From contig NW_006917091.1 in the NCBI RefSeq assembly GCF_000516985.1, forward strand, positions 1,688,977 to 1,752,976: 64,000 bases of DNA, written 5' to 3'. Under the pieces are notes generated by a model. The model was not told the origin of the DNA. It did not search any database and was given only the letters and a program-made list of their open reading frames with translations. The DNA comes from Pestalotiopsis fici W106-1. Taxonomy: Eukaryota > Ascomycota > Sordariomycetes > Amphisphaeriales > Sporocadaceae. Position 1 is the stretch's first letter. The number at the start of each line of letters is the position of its first letter. The position numbers and the translations under genes were made by a program. Shown in pieces: positions 48,563-61,858 of the stretch.

Positions 48563-49102
48563 TGCTGCATTGCATCAACGCGTTTATTGGAGACGAAAAA
48601 ATCCGTGAGCCCCAATATCCTAACTCGGGATCGATTGAGACATATTTAGGAGAAGAAACTATTATGGATCTCCTCGACGACGAGAGAGACTCATGCATAT
48701 TTGGGTGTTGGTCTGCGGTGCAGATACCCTGCCCATATCTTCTGCTTTGATTGGTTCTCCTTGATCAAGCGAGGTTCGACCCATGGCTGCAGCGGGTTTG
48801 AAGGGTCCACCTCAAACAATACTCGGCGCTTAGGATTCGATTCTTGGCACGTGCATTGTTATGTCTGCGCATGGATGAGCATTGTTACAATTCAAAACGT
48901 GTAACATGCTCAACTCCAATTTACTGTGCTATGGACTTACGACTCCGTTGAATTCCATAAGCTTGAGTTTAATAAGACATTCCACTATGAAAGGCTAGAG
49001 TATAGCGCAGGTTTTGGAGTTGCATCTATGAACGCGATACGATCTCTATAATCCATCAAATTTCAATAGCGAAAAATTCATCACTCAGGTGAATTCAGAA
49101 GT
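48563..49102. other. HET gene 2 promoter
   Basis: Non-coding. Contains copy B of the shared upstream element and the 3' flank of the regulator-like gene. Confidence 0.5.
48765..48833. repeat. HET upstream element, copy B
   Basis: About 200-270 bases before the HET gene 2 start. Matches copy A at 45540-45585 apart from about 27 extra bases in its middle and scattered differences. Confidence 0.7.
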
Positions 49103-50927
49103 TTATTGATCTGTATTCAGCCCTAACATGCCTCTGATGGCTTCATTCTCATGCCACGTGCCCTGTATTCTCCGCAGGTCCAAGCATTTGGAAAAAGCAA
49201 GCTGCTCTTCCGATACACTTCCTAAGGTCAATGTCTCGTCAAATTGAAGGACCTCTCTGAGTAATTGATCGCAGATACCATGACCACCTATTGCCTCTCG
49301 TAGCCACACGGTCTTCTTCATCATACCGAAGAGTTGACCAGCAAGACATATCCATACGAGTACGGGTATTTGATCCGTGCCGAAAGGGTTCAGACGCTGA
49401 GCAGATAGGATGAACAAGAGATGTTTTGCCAGCAGGCCGAGCAGAATGCGGTCGTTGCAGGGGACGTCTAGCATGAGTTCTTTGAGGTACATGAGGACCA
49501 GTATTCGTAAGGCTGTCTCGACAGCCTTAGTGGTCGTATCGGGGGGCCAGATGTGCGCCGACTCGGATATTGGAAATGGCCGCGCATGTACAGATATATC
49601 AGCGGACGCGGGAGGGGATATAACCTCGTCGTATTCTTGTAGCCGTTTAGGAATTGTCAGAAGCCTACGTGACAAAAAATGAAAGTCCTCGAACATTTCG
49701 GGGCCGTAATGCTGAAAAGGCGATGGATCCTGATCTTGTTTTGCAGCATGTTCTTCACAAAACTTTGCTGTAGCGGCCAAAGTCTCTACCATTTCCGTCT
49801 CAAACTTGAAAGCCTCAAAACTGCGATAAACGGTTCGCACGGTATTCCCGGAAGCGTCCAACTTTGATATATATCGTGCCTTGCATGGGGTTCCGACAAA
49901 GGCCGTGCGTGGTTCTGTTGCAGCGGAGAGTGCGCCAATAATATCTGCGCTGAAGAGAGGGAAACTGTGTTAATAGGTGCTGGTAGCTGGCGACGTTCGC
50001 GAAGTCCAAGACGTACCATCTTATCACGTCGAGGGTGCCAGGAAATAGTCTCTCCTGCCCCCCAGCAATGTCCACAAGGTTCAAGAGTCCTTGCATATGT
50101 ACATTCCAGTGCTCAGACTTGCCCTGATAGCCAGATATGATGGCCAAAGAAGCCACGGCTCGTATGGTCACATCACGGGCTTTATCGGTGCGGTCGTTCT
50201 CGCTGACTCGACGATTGACGATCGAGTACAGCTGCGAAGCAAGGGAGGTTAGTTGCGGCGTCTCGTGTCTCCCCTCTTTGACAGCATCGAATAGTGCGCC
50301 CATGGTAAGTGCACAGTGTATCGTCGTAGGGTCGTGGACCTGCCAAGTGGACTTCTCTATTATCCCTGCAGGCTTGGTTTCCCCGGGTGGGCATAGGTCC
50401 TCGGCATGGCTTGGTTTATTGTGGCCGAAAGCCAGTGCCATGAATCGGAGACGCTTAGCTGGGTCAATTCTAACTTGGGAATGGTGGCTATAAGCTGCCC
50501 ATGGTGGCAATGGGGTCGGCTCTGAGGGTTTCAGGCTGTCTGCGCTGCAGGCGCTGGACGATTGTTCAGAATTGAAAGTGTCAGAGACCGTTGTTCTGGG
50601 AGAGCTCGAAGACAATCTCGTGCCGGGAGAGATTCGACTATGTGCATTTCCCCGCGCTGACGACCTTGAGCCTGTCTTGCGTCCATCTTGAGTCGTAGTC
50701 CGGGTTTTCCGCCTTGACTTTCTGCCATCGCCTCCATTGTTGACGAAAGTAAGCTCCCCAGCTGTGGGTAAGAGAGAGCCACTGGTCGATTCCGTTCCAG
50801 TTGGTGCAATATTGCTGGCGGAAGAGTTGATGAAAGCAGTGCCGTTGTGTTTCTGTTTCGATACCTTGAAACCTCTCCGCGTCGAGATCATGGCACCATC
50901 CTGAATGGTAATGTTGAAATGATCCAT
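49103..50927 (-). CDS. fungal transcription-factor-like protein (Fungal_trans_2 / DUF3468 type)
   Basis: Two minus-strand exons, 50017-50927 and 49103-49949; 585 residues. The N-terminal 130 residues are Ser/Thr/Arg-rich with GELTFVNNGGDGRKSRRKTR, like the FVF/VN-K-R-S start of zinc-cluster-free regulators. The rest is helical: WAAYSHHSQVRIDPAKRLRF, TIHCALTMGALFDAV, SLASQLYSIVNRRVSEND, AVASLAIISGYQGKSEHW, MQGLLNLVDIAGG, then, across the intron, DVIRWCADIIGALSAATEPR, and a long C-terminal helical region with Trp/Leu segments. That is the pattern of the DUF3468 middle homology region. No Zn2Cys6 is present. Nuclear regulation is an inference; a link to the adjacent HET genes is only positional. 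Confidence 0.8.
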
Positions 50928-51126
50928 GGTGCTTTGCTGCCTGTTCGTCGTAATGCCATGTACGAACTTAAAGGTGAAAAGGTCGCTTCATAACTGTATA
51001 AGTGTACGTTACATGGCAGATGGGAGATTTTTTGGGGACTGTGGAAGTCTAGACATATATCTTGCTTATGAGATCATTCTCCAAAGCAGCCAATAAGGGA
51101 CAGAGGAGGACCCATACTCAATGGTG

Positions 51127-51548
51127 TTAGTCATCGACATATGGGTCAACAGAAAGTTTCCAACGATCTCCGTTGACAAACAGGGTATTATCCGACAGGG
51201 GATCAAGACACAAGTCAGGGCTGTTGGTCTTGGACCCGATAGATTGGATGGTCGGGAACAGGGAGTTGCAGGCAGCGTCAAGCATGGTTCGGGGAGGGCG
51301 CCTTGAAGAGAGCTTGAGGGAGTTCCATGTCGGTGCTGACGACTCAACCGTGTGGTAGTATGGACCCGGGGACTGACGCCAATATGTAGGCCTGATAAGG
51401 CTGAAAGTATTTTGGTCCTGTCGGAGCATTGCGTGGACCAGAGCTCTTGAGCATGATCAAGACTAAGGGACCTTACATTCGCCTGCCGGGACGCTGACAG
51501 CCACTCGTTCTGGGAGTCGCTATACCCAACATGGTATACTTTCCGCAT
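51127..51548 (-). CDS. possible small two-exon gene
   Basis: Tentative. An ATG at 51548 opens MRKVYHVGYSDSQNEWLSAS; a donor GTAAGG at 51476 and a CAG acceptor give exons 51477-51548 and 51127-51417, together 120 residues, ending in LFVNGDRWKLSVDPYVDD. The second exon has a protein-like composition, with two cysteines. I recognise no family. It could equally be the remnant of a larger gene or chance. Confidence 0.28.
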
Positions 51549-54500
51549 TCGGCAATAGTCTAATTTGATGCAGCTTCGATTATCCCTGCCGAAGGATGCG
51601 GTCTCTGAAATAAAGTGGGATGTTTTCAGATTTTGTGAGTCGGATTTTCACCAACCATTGTGAAGGAAGATTGACTAATGCCTGGTCCTTTCGAAATCCC
51701 GGGAATAATATACGATGACGACGGAACGTGGTTGACTATGCCTCAATACTTACCAGGCAACATATAATCACAACGCGACGACACCCTGTAAACGCGCTCC
51801 CAAATAGACGACGCAGGTGTCAGCTAGGGACCAAATTATCATCCTCTTGCCATGGTTGTCACTCGGTTGTTCAAAAGTCTCCGGAGCTAAAGGATGCGTG
51901 AGGAAATGTCACATTTAAGTCTATCTAGCCGAGAAAAGTGATAGACAATGACCTCGCGCTACGTGGACCTTGATATGTCTCAGCGACAGTCCAGAAGTGA
52001 CTATCAAACTATAGTAAAGGCTTTGTGACAATACAAGGCTTTACAAAGGGAAGGGGAGAAAACCAAAAGAAAAGGGCTACAAGGATAGTACGAATGGTAG
52101 TAATACAACAATCTAGGACATTTAATAATCAAAGACTTGGCGTGAGTGAAAACTATTATGCTACCTCGGGAATAATTCCATTATAACTTGGCGGCCCCCA
52201 AAACAATAATAGTATTGAGCATATGACACTGGCCAAGACATTGCAAATCATGATTAACACAGTCATTGGTCATTATCAAACCTTGCCTTGGGAACGACAG
52301 ATGATTTGTGCTGCAAGATAGGCAAATATAGATTTTGCAATCTTCTAGTGTGCATAGCCCATCTACTGCCACAAGCCAACTACCAGTCGGAGCATCGGAG
52401 AATCGGAGCATCATGCAGTGAAGTTATCAGTCATTCAGGAACTAAAAGTAGAACCGACCAGGTAGCTCGGATAGCCTCGCATTCGGCAGAAGGTTTAAAT
52501 AGTAGCTAGGCCGCTCTGGCTCGCTTCCGTAGGGCTGACCACTAAATCTAGCGACCATGACCACTCCGCTCATGATATATCCTTGCTGCGGCGTTCGTGA
52601 AGACACCAATAGAGATTTGCCTTTCATGGTGAGGTTCAAAATAAACGTTATGCATGGCGAGTTCGGCTGGACATCCATATAACAACTGTGATCAATTGTT
52701 TCTGGACCAAGTCAAGATTGACCAGCTATGCTGTTAGAGTTCGTTCATTCCATCATTATAACCCTGTCACAAAGATCCATACTATGTTGCCATCTTGCCA
52801 TGACCGTCTGATTTTAGGTGGGCAGTATTGGCATGACTTAGTCCCTTGTCTCCAACGTTGGAAGTGTGTTTCCAGCCACAACTGCCGTTCAGCTTCTGTC
52901 ATTCCCAGAATCTACCAGAAGATTAATGTACACATAGTTCTGTTCCTACACTAGCAACACCAAAAAAATACATTAGACTCTTTAGGGCTAATGCATCACA
53001 TCACCCAAATATGGTATCTCAAACAAGCAATGGCATGCCTATGACAGCTTGGATATTTCAGAGGTGCAAGTCCTGTGTGGATTTTGTATTCTCTGCTTCT
53101 TGAGTATACGTACAGCTCAAATACTGTATTTTTCGAGTTTAAATAATTGGAGTCCACGATTTCATGGATATCAATGCACGCTGTTTAGTACTAGAAATTG
53201 TCAAATCTGAGAGACTTCAAAATGATCTCATGGGAATGGGAAAAGGTGCCACAGGCATCACGGTAAGGTTAAAAACATTTCCTAGAAGTATGGAAGTCAA
53301 TGCGGGCACAAACGACAACGTCAATCCTTGCAACTAACTGCCTCGACAAAGTGATGCTCAGGTAGCCATCATTAAAAACCACTCACCAGCACGTTGTTTG
53401 TTGCGACTTAGCACGGGTATGGAAGGAAGATTTAAATTTCTGAATGGCATGTCTCCTTAGACAGAGCATATGAAAAAATATTTAACTACATATCATGCTA
53501 TATACACGCAAAATACTTCCATGATTCACCAATCTTATTATGAAGCTGTGTTGAGCTTGGGAAGGTCATACTCGAGAGTATTCTCACTATCATTTCATAA
53601 GAATGTGGCGCAAGATATTAAGAGTGACACCCGAGCGCACAATCTCCTTCTACGAGGTTGTATTTTCACCGAGTGATGACAGGACTTTATCCCAATCCTC
53701 GACATCATCCGATCATATTCTCGTGTGGCTAGGCACATAACGCCATTTGCAGATTATCGTCATGTCAACTTGTGTTTCTGCTATCGTCGTTGCGGTATTT
53801 CGAAATTCATCTCATTGAAACTCGCTTGTGAGCTTCAATCGATCTGAATCAAGAAGGGGAAAGTGTCATAATCGTCCGTAGAGCTCTGGATGATATGATA
53901 GGCCCAGAGCCACTATTGATCAATCACTGTGTTTCCGTTGGTAATCCAGATGAACACCCACAAAGGAAGGATGATCAAGAAATAATACACGCGTTCAGAG
54001 GAGGATAAACCGCACCTGTAAACCTCAGAGGCCAAAGGTGTATGGCTTGGTAAAATCTCGGTTACAGCAAAAAGCTCATCCCGGACATCAAGGCAAAGTT
54101 CCGGGAGTCGTACTTAGTAGGCGTCTATATATAATCCGAGATGCATATGATCTAGTGAGAGCATTCGAGTAATTAAATCATAGTTGGGGCTATCACGCCA
54201 TTACCTTGTCACATTTGCGCTCCAATAGGCTCTCGGGAATTTGTGACAGCCCTATTGAGAAAGCAGGGAACGGCGTTTCTTTATTGGGCAAGGCTGGTTG
54301 CATATCTCCTATAAATGTTTCGACGGCTACTGAATCAAGACGTCGGGTTATTTGACTGAGAATTGATCACGCTTCAGGAAGTCTCCTTCGAAGACGCCGA
54401 GAGCAATGAGAAGTGAAGAGTCGCAGTCTAGAAATATACACAGAAGGATTTTCACACCAGTTGCAATGTTGGACTCAGCAGAGAAGTAATTCAACGTTTA

Positions 54501-54879
54501 GTGGTATATTCAATTGACTTCCAAAAAAAGGAGTAAAACAAATTCATAAGCCCATGTTGACCCCCCAAACGCAATAAAATAAAAGTATCCTCGCAAGGGA
54601 GGATTGTTTGCTTGCCCCACCACTATCATGCATGTTCGTCTTCCATCACCAACCAACAAACTGAAACTCTTTCAAATTCATCGATTGGGCGTATGGCCGA
54701 ACATGTTCCTGTCCTATATCAGCCCACGGCCTGCTCATCTCATGAGCCAGACCACTGCGCTACCACTCGGACGGATCGTAGTTCGACAGTGTTTCGACAG
54801 CATTGTAGCAGCTCTCGATTTGTTCTTGATGAAGTTCACAGACTTCATAGCCTGTCTCAGCGCATTCAATGTGTTGCGT
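51549..54879. other. gene-poor AT-richer region
   Basis: About 3.3 kb without a convincing gene. Short frames only (a 78-codon minus-strand frame at 52442-52678 is the most protein-like, without recognised family). I find no terminal repeats or transposase motifs; decayed mobile or duplicated DNA is possible but not shown. Confidence 0.4.
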
Positions 54880-55370
54880 TTATAGGCAAAGTTCGCAGCA
54901 GTCGGCGCAACATTCGCAGCCCTCTTCAATGACACAGCAACAGCAAAGGGCTGCCAAACAGGTACCCAAACAGCCTTTGCCGCCGCCGCTGCTCTGCTGT
55001 TGCGGAGGGGGCTGTTGCTGGTAGCCCATCTGAGGAGGGCCCTGCTGGTAGTACTGTCCCTGAGGAGGACCGTATTGTCCCTGGGGAGGGCCGTACGACT
55101 ATATTCGCATGTCAGTCAAGACCTCGAAAATTAACCGTTCATTGTCGCAATCGATCCGTCCGAGCTGCATTGTTTTCTGAATCTTCTCGCGACCGAGAAT
55201 TTCCAATGAGCTTGGGATATAGTCGGCTATGCGACTATTGCTCGAAGGTCGATTGCGCAAAGAAAGGGCGGCTTGGGGTGCTAGAAACGTACAGGCTGGG
55301 GTTGCTGGGGGTAGCCGCCGCCGCCGTAACCCTGAGGAGGGCCCTGGTTGTAGTACTGCTGCGAGGCCAT
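54880..55370 (-). CDS. CYSTM-family cysteine-rich tail protein
   Basis: Two minus-strand exons, 55293-55370 and 54880-55098; 98 residues. The N-terminal two thirds is Gln/Pro/Gly/Tyr-rich (MASQQYYNQGPPQGYGGGGY, repeated YGPPQGQ). The end is a compact Cys-rich segment, CLGTCLAALCCCCVIEEGCE followed by CCADCCELCL, the CYSTM pattern: a short helix of packed cysteines that inserts in or is lipidated at membranes and is linked to stress tolerance in several eukaryotes. The family is small, so 98 residues is normal. Function here is inferred from the family. Confidence 0.85.
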
Positions 55371-58349
55371 TGTCCTTTGAGGGCGATCCTGTGATTTTTC
55401 TTGATCTGAAGAGAGGTTGCGATATCAAACGTCAGCAACGCCAAGCACGACACAAAAATACAGTACGGGAAGAACCACAAGTATTTGGTTTCGCGGGGTC
55501 AAGGGAACGAAAATATGACAGAATGGCCGGTCCAGTCCGTCTTTGCTTGTCGTCAGCAGCAAGAGGGAGCCGGGCGAGCGAGCCAAGATCTCCTTAGTGA
55601 GAACCGGCAGGCTGGGGCGATTGGACTGGACTTGGCCTGACTGCCAAGCCGGGCAGAGCGGAATATAAGACGTACCTACAGCTAATGTACGGTATTACTG
55701 AGGAAGGGGGGATGAGAAGCTTTCGCGGACAGCAATTAGCAAAGCCGGTGATGAGAGCGCAAGCGTCGACTAGTCCAGGCTGACCGAAGGGTTGGGAAGA
55801 TTCAGGAAGGGGGAAAGGAAATAAAAAAAGAAGAAAAGTTTCAAGTGTAGAGGCGACAGCGGCGGGAACGAGGCGACGTAAAGGAATGACACTTTGTACG
55901 TACTTTGGGGCAGCCGAACTACTAACGGTGACCACTGACCACTACACTTACCCGACCTTTCCTTACCTTTTTGTTCGCTTTTACCACGGGGAAGGCAAAG
56001 GCGCTTTGGGAGGCCCACGAGCGATTGACCGGGGTGTGGGACCGTCTGTTCTTGTCTTTGAACACTGACTGTTGCCCATCCATCAGATCAAACCCATGTC
56101 GATTCTGTTCATATGGATCATCGAGTTTCAGCGGCGTGTGGAGGGGCAATTGTGCAGCTGTGCCTTGCTGGGAGCTTGTGTGAGCCACTGAGACCTTGGG
56201 ACCTTGCTGGGAATAGGCATAGGCCGCGGGTCCTCCGTCGTGCAAAGTCCCCTAATGCAAGTTGAGAATGGGCGAATCGCAAAGCGCTACTTGGAAGCTT
56301 TTCTCTTCGGAGCCCACACTGATCTTGACTGACTGATGAGTCTGAGCCAGCCTGGGAGTTGGGAACAGACAGGATGATGCGTCTTTTTGACTCCACACCA
56401 TCTCAAATTATCGATGCCAGTTTTTAGAGCTAAGGTACCTACCTGCCTGGTAGCAGGTAGTTGGTAAAAAATATTAGCTTGTATCTAATGTACTACTATT
56501 TAGCTGGAGCTCTCCCAGCTGGTTTGTTTCCTTTCCCCGGGGCTGCCCTGCGATTAAAGGCATATCGGGTGGTCCTCGTGATGGGTCGGGCAATCAGATG
56601 GGCTTTTAGGGGACGTGTCCCAAGGACAGATCGTGGGTTTGTAGTGGTCCGTAGGGGTCAAGTTTGGGCCATTGTACAAACGTAGATCATGCAACAAGCC
56701 GCCTTTCCACATAAGCCCGGCGGCGTCACCGTCCTCTCTGTCCGCTGGACGGGCGTTGGGCTGTTTCGGCACTCGCACCGCTTGAAGAAAAAAAAAAAAG
56801 ATAGTTGAGAAACCTTGTACCAAAGCAGATACCCGTGGACATGAGAGCTAAGCTATTGCCTACTACGATGGGGTAAGTACAGAGTAGTGAAGTCATGGTG
56901 GCTCAGCTGTACACGTACGTGTGCACACACACACACTGATGACACTGAATAATTGCAGTGGTTGTTACCGAACCTAGAACATCACCATGGTGAATATCTC
57001 AACTGCTCATTGCGATTTGCGACAACTGTTATGTGAGTACCAGGTTCCTCTGCGAGTCGCGCAGCTCCTCATAATATCGGACCCATGGCCACTGTCCACA
57101 TACGGATGCCGTTCTGCCGTTACAGCCCCGGATGGTACGCAGGTACTGTACAAAGTACCTAGGTACGAGGTCAATCAGTCCATCAGTGCTTGATGAGGTG
57201 CCTTCAAGGACTCGAAATCCTGCACAAGAAAAGAAAGAAACAAACTCCACCAAAGCCACGGTATTGCTTTTTTAGCCCCATGTCGCGCTCAAGATCCGAT
57301 ATTCCTCTTCCTCCTAAAACCCCCAAACTCTCGAACAAAAGTCTCCCCCTTCTCCAAACCACATGATCCATTTCATGTCCCGCGTTGTTGTCCTTGGGCT
57401 AGAGGGATTTTGCCTACTGTATCATGATACGTTACCTGGAACTATCTGCTAAATCCCGAGCTCTGATCTGCGTGTATCTTTCGAACCTTTCTTTCATTCT
57501 CAGCGTATTTTTCGGGAATTCCCGAATCGCTGCTGTTCTGCTCTTGGCCGTTATGAAAATGGCCGCCCTGGTTTCTTGGCAATCTGCCGAATAGCCGTGA
57601 ACCGCTAAGAAAGGAAAAAAAAGTATGGACGATTTTGCTCAAGTGAGACGACGCCTGTCCAATTGGTTGGACAAGGATAGATACTCACTAATGAAAGTGT
57701 CATTTTCCCGCCACATCCCAGATTCTAGTCCTACATAGCCAGGCCAGTCCTCCTGTCAAAAAGAGAGATCTTCCCGTTTCCAAGATCCGCGCCACATGTT
57801 CAGTGCTAAGCCACGATTTTTGTCGCAAGTCGGCGGCAAATATTACCGTGGCCGCCACAGCCACCGATGGCAATGAATACTTGGATGCGCAAAGACGTGA
57901 TGAATCTTATCCCTATAGGCAGGCAGGATCTAGCAAGCTACCTGCAAGTATCTGCCTAATACTGCCTCTCTTTATGGATTTTGCCATGATCGAGTAATGC
58001 AGTTTCACAACGATGATTATATGATCAAGTGGGTGGGCAGCTTGAAGAGCATGTCAAGAATCCTCTACTTTTATAATAAATAATAGATGATGTATTTCGA
58101 TGAGTCTTAAGCGTATAGCACTTGGAGGTTATGGCAAAAGAATTCCACGGTCGTCATTTAGCAATTCCAATTCTAAATCAAATCTTGGATTGCACAAGGA
58201 GAACCTTTTGTCTTGAATCTTTCACAAAGCAGGGACTGCAATTTGATGAAAGCACTTGTGTTTTGATAATCTATTCTTGCTCCCCACCTCAAAAGTGTCG
58301 CTTTTTTGGCTACAACCGTTAATGAAAGCACAATGAATCAAACCTGTGT
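55371..58349. other. large spacer, no gene recognised
   Basis: The left part is the CYSTM promoter/leader. The rest has only short frames on both strands and a CA run near 56920. No RNA gene or mobile element recognised. Confidence 0.45.
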
Positions 58350-60838
58350 CTACTGGTTAAGCTCGACATAGTTGGCTGGGAAAAGTCCAGATGCGCCGCC
58401 GTAGTGACCAAACCACCAATCGTCATCAGGGAACTCAAGACCAGTAATAGTCGCGCCCTCTGGAAAGCTGAGTTCTGTCGAAGACATGTTAGCAATGTAT
58501 TCCTCTTTTTTTGTTTTGGTCAGGCTAGGAGCTTACCATTGTCCTCGGCAGCTTCGTAGTCGAAGCTTGCAGTAGCAGTAGCGCCGCCGCCGGCAGCAGC
58601 CTCTGGCTCCGGCTCCGGTTCCGGCACGGCAGCAGCGGGAGGCGGCGGAGGAGGTGCAGCAGCGCCAGTGGGTGCCGAATCGTCATCGTCAACAAGTTCC
58701 ACATAGTTGGACGGGAAAAGACCGCTCTCTCCGGCAGAGTTGGTGCCCATCCACCAGTCTTCGTCTACCATCTCAATGTTGGTAACGTAGTCACCTTCGC
58801 GGAGTTCAAGCTCATTGTCTTCCGCCTTTTCATAGTCATACTGGATCAATGCCCTCTTTCCGCCAGTAGCAGCTGGAGCATCGGCGACTTGCTCTTCACC
58901 AAACTGCTGCTCTGCAACAGCAGTCGCAGCGGCTCGAGGGTCATAGGCGTCCTCCTCCTCGGGAAGCTCCTCCTCTGCCGGTACTTCTTGTGCCAGGGGA
59001 CGAGTAGGCAAAGATCTCGGTGGTTCGTGGACAGGTTCGAGCTCGGGCTCAGGACCTCGAGGAACTGGGACAGCGACTGGAATAGGCTCAGGCTCCTCTT
59101 CCTCTTCATCTTCATCGGTGACTGGAGGCGGACGAGGAGGCATGCCAGGCAGAGCAAAGCCACCAGATGGACCGTCTGAAGGTCGAGTGGCTGGGGGTGG
59201 CGGCGGAGGCGCCGCCTCGTCCTCCTCTTCCTCGTCTTCGCCAGCAGCGGCGGCACCGATTGCAGCTCCGGCGACTGCCCCGGCACCTGCTGCAACACCA
59301 ATTGGTGCAGCGCCCTTGAATCGATCCTTCAGAGAGCTGACGCCTTCAGGCCTGGCTTCTGGCTCCTCATTGCCCTGGCTAGTCGTAGTATCTCCAGTCT
59401 TCTGTCCACCAATTCCCCGACCATAAGCTCCTGTTTGCACAGTACCCCAGGATTTGCCAGTGTATCCACTCTGCCATCCTCCTCCACTCTTTTGCGGCGC
59501 GACAGGCGAAGTCACAGAGGGGCTAGCAACACTTGGGGCCGCTCCACCACCTTGAGCTGCTTTCTTTTCGGCCCAGAGCTGTGCAGGAGTCTTGCCGCTA
59601 GAGGCCGCGAAAGATCGTCCAGCAGAGCCGACCTGGGGGTTTTTAGGAGCGCCGCCTGCAGGTCCAAGTAGACCGAAACCACCCGGGTTCAGAGGCTTGG
59701 TACCTCCGTACGAAGAGGAATTGTCAAACTTCTTGACCACCTTTGGCTTTGGCAACTCCGTAATACGCTCGGACTGGTTGAAAGCTGCGCCCCGTTCGGC
59801 CAAAGACCTCGGCTGCTCGGGTGCCTCCTCGGGGGTAGATTCAGCAGGCTTCTGGGCTTTTGCACGAATGGCGGCAATGTCTACCTTTCCGACGGGCTCG
59901 TATGCGCCTTTGACCACTGTAGGCCTGTCGTCGGGTTTCTCCTTGGCGGCTGCTCGAATAGCGGCAATATCGATCTTGCCAACAGGCTGATAGGCACCTC
60001 TGACAACGTCTGGACGCTCATCGCCCGTCGACGCTGTAGGTTGACTTCGAAGCGCATTGATGTCAACCTTTGTAGGCTTATAAGCAGACTCAACCTTCTC
60101 AATTTGACTCCGCGAGACCTGGGGGGCATCCTCGCCCCAGCCGTCGTCATCTTTCTTGGAGCGCAACTGGGCGTTGCGAGCGGCCACAATTGGGTTGAAG
60201 GAGATGGTGCCGCTAGCAGTCGTGGGAAAGACCGGCTTCGACTTGACAGGAGGAGGGGCGCCCGACGACTTGACTGGCGCGCTGCCTCCAGCGGTATACT
60301 TTGCGCCTGAAGCATCGGATATCTTTTGCAGGATGTTTGCTGGTTCTATGTCGCTGTCTGAGCGGGCGGTGATCTGTACGTGGTAGCCGTGAAGAACCTT
60401 GGAGACGGCATTGAGATGGCTAGTAAAGTAGCCCTTGGTTCGCTCGGGAACACCTCCACCGCACTGTTGCGAAAGTGGTCAGCTTGTTGCAGCAGGGAAA
60501 AAGTAGTAGATTGGATAGGGCAGTCAGCTTACCCATGCAATGAGGGCATATTTCGGGAGGCCGGAGTTGGGGTCTTTGATTTTGACAAAGGCGAATTGTA
60601 CTCGACCCTCGTTGAAGTCTTCGAGTAACTCTTCAAGCTCGCCTTCGCCGGTAGTCTGCACCTTCAGTACGCTCTCCTTATTGCCTGAATCTTGGAAGGC
60701 ATTGGCTAGGGGAGCTTGGACTGAGAATAAGGCCCAACTGGCGAAGGTGGAGGAGTTGCCGGAGGCGGATGCATTAATCACAGCTTGATAGCTGGACTTG
60801 ATCGAGGGCCCATTGATCGAAAGATTGAGGGACGCCAT
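58350..60838 (-). CDS. ABP1: ABP1, drebrin-like actin-binding protein
   Basis: Three minus-strand exons: 60533-60838, 58537-60463, 58350-58474; 785 residues. The N-terminal ADF/cofilin-homology domain (about 1-140) has [20 protein letters not shown] and [16 protein letters not shown] with [10 protein letters not shown], as in Abp1/drebrin. The middle is disordered: three AYxPxxKxDIxAxR-type repeats, an acidic/proline-rich stretch with runs of Pro and Glu. Two SH3 domains close the protein (about 640-697, [20 protein letters not shown]...DWWMG; about 732-785, [20 protein letters not shown]...DDWWFG, the last split by an intron). Abp1 binds F-actin at endocytic patches and recruits kinases and scission factors. 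Yeast Abp1 has one SH3; two are common in filamentous ascomycetes. Confidence 0.95.
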
Positions 60839-61858
60839 GATTGTTTGCGAATGAGGTTGGTGATCTGGGTTGAGAGAGGTTCTGAGAACCAGCTTGCTCG
60901 ATGTTCTCAGTGAACAGGAGCTGAGCGACCAGTCGTGGGGTCGATGACTACGTCAGTTACGGAGGGAGGGCACCGCACCGTGAGTGAATGGAGGGAAACG
61001 GTGCTAGTGGGCTAGCTTAGGGGTACCAGGAACCAATCATTAGAGTTTATACGTGCCTAGAAGAAACGGAACCTGCGGCAGGTAACACTGAAGAGAGTCC
61101 CCTCCCAATTATGTACCATGTCGTGCAGGGTGCGTTAATCTGTTTGTGCTTTCTATATTCTTATGGTCGGCTTAGTGTACATACAAGTCCCTGGCTGGAT
61201 GCCCAACAGCATAGAATCACTTTCGTTGCAGCCAAATAGTACTTGGACATTTTATAGACCATTCTACCTGCATCCAATCGATTCCATGAAACCTTTCATA
61301 CCACAATAGTACAATAGTCTGAACGTTGTTCGAGTAATGGATCAGGCTGCTGGAAGCGCCAGGCAACCAAATAAACCCACAGATGGGAGAAGCGCTGCAT
61401 GTCAGTTATGTTCATTACGTACTTGGGTTTGTGGCAGTGCATTTTGGGTGATCGACATTGCTGCTCCTTTTCAAGTTCAAAGTAATTGAATGTCCGTTTT
61501 GGCCGACTTGCCCGTAACAAACTTTGCAGCAAATACACATTACGTACTAAGCGCTAGCCCCAACAGCCCTGTCGATCGCATGGGAATCTCTCAGCTGCAG
61601 TGCTGCATCTTTTCCCCAATCGGAGAGCATCTATCAAACACGCAACAACGACGATCCATCCGTCCCGCAAACAACCAACACAAACTACACAATTATCCAA
61701 GCTTCTTATCTGATCGCGTCGCTTAACAGATACCATATCGTCTTAATCACCGGCAACAAGCGGCCAAGACCGGCTGATTGTAGCTGAATCAAGCAAGGGC
61801 ACTTTCCGCATCAAACCACCCAGTTGCCTTCGGTTCGTTCAGAACCACCCGCGCAAAA
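60839..61858. other. divergent promoter of ABP1 and the C2H2 gene
   Basis: No coding signal recognised in about 1 kb. Confidence 0.5.
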
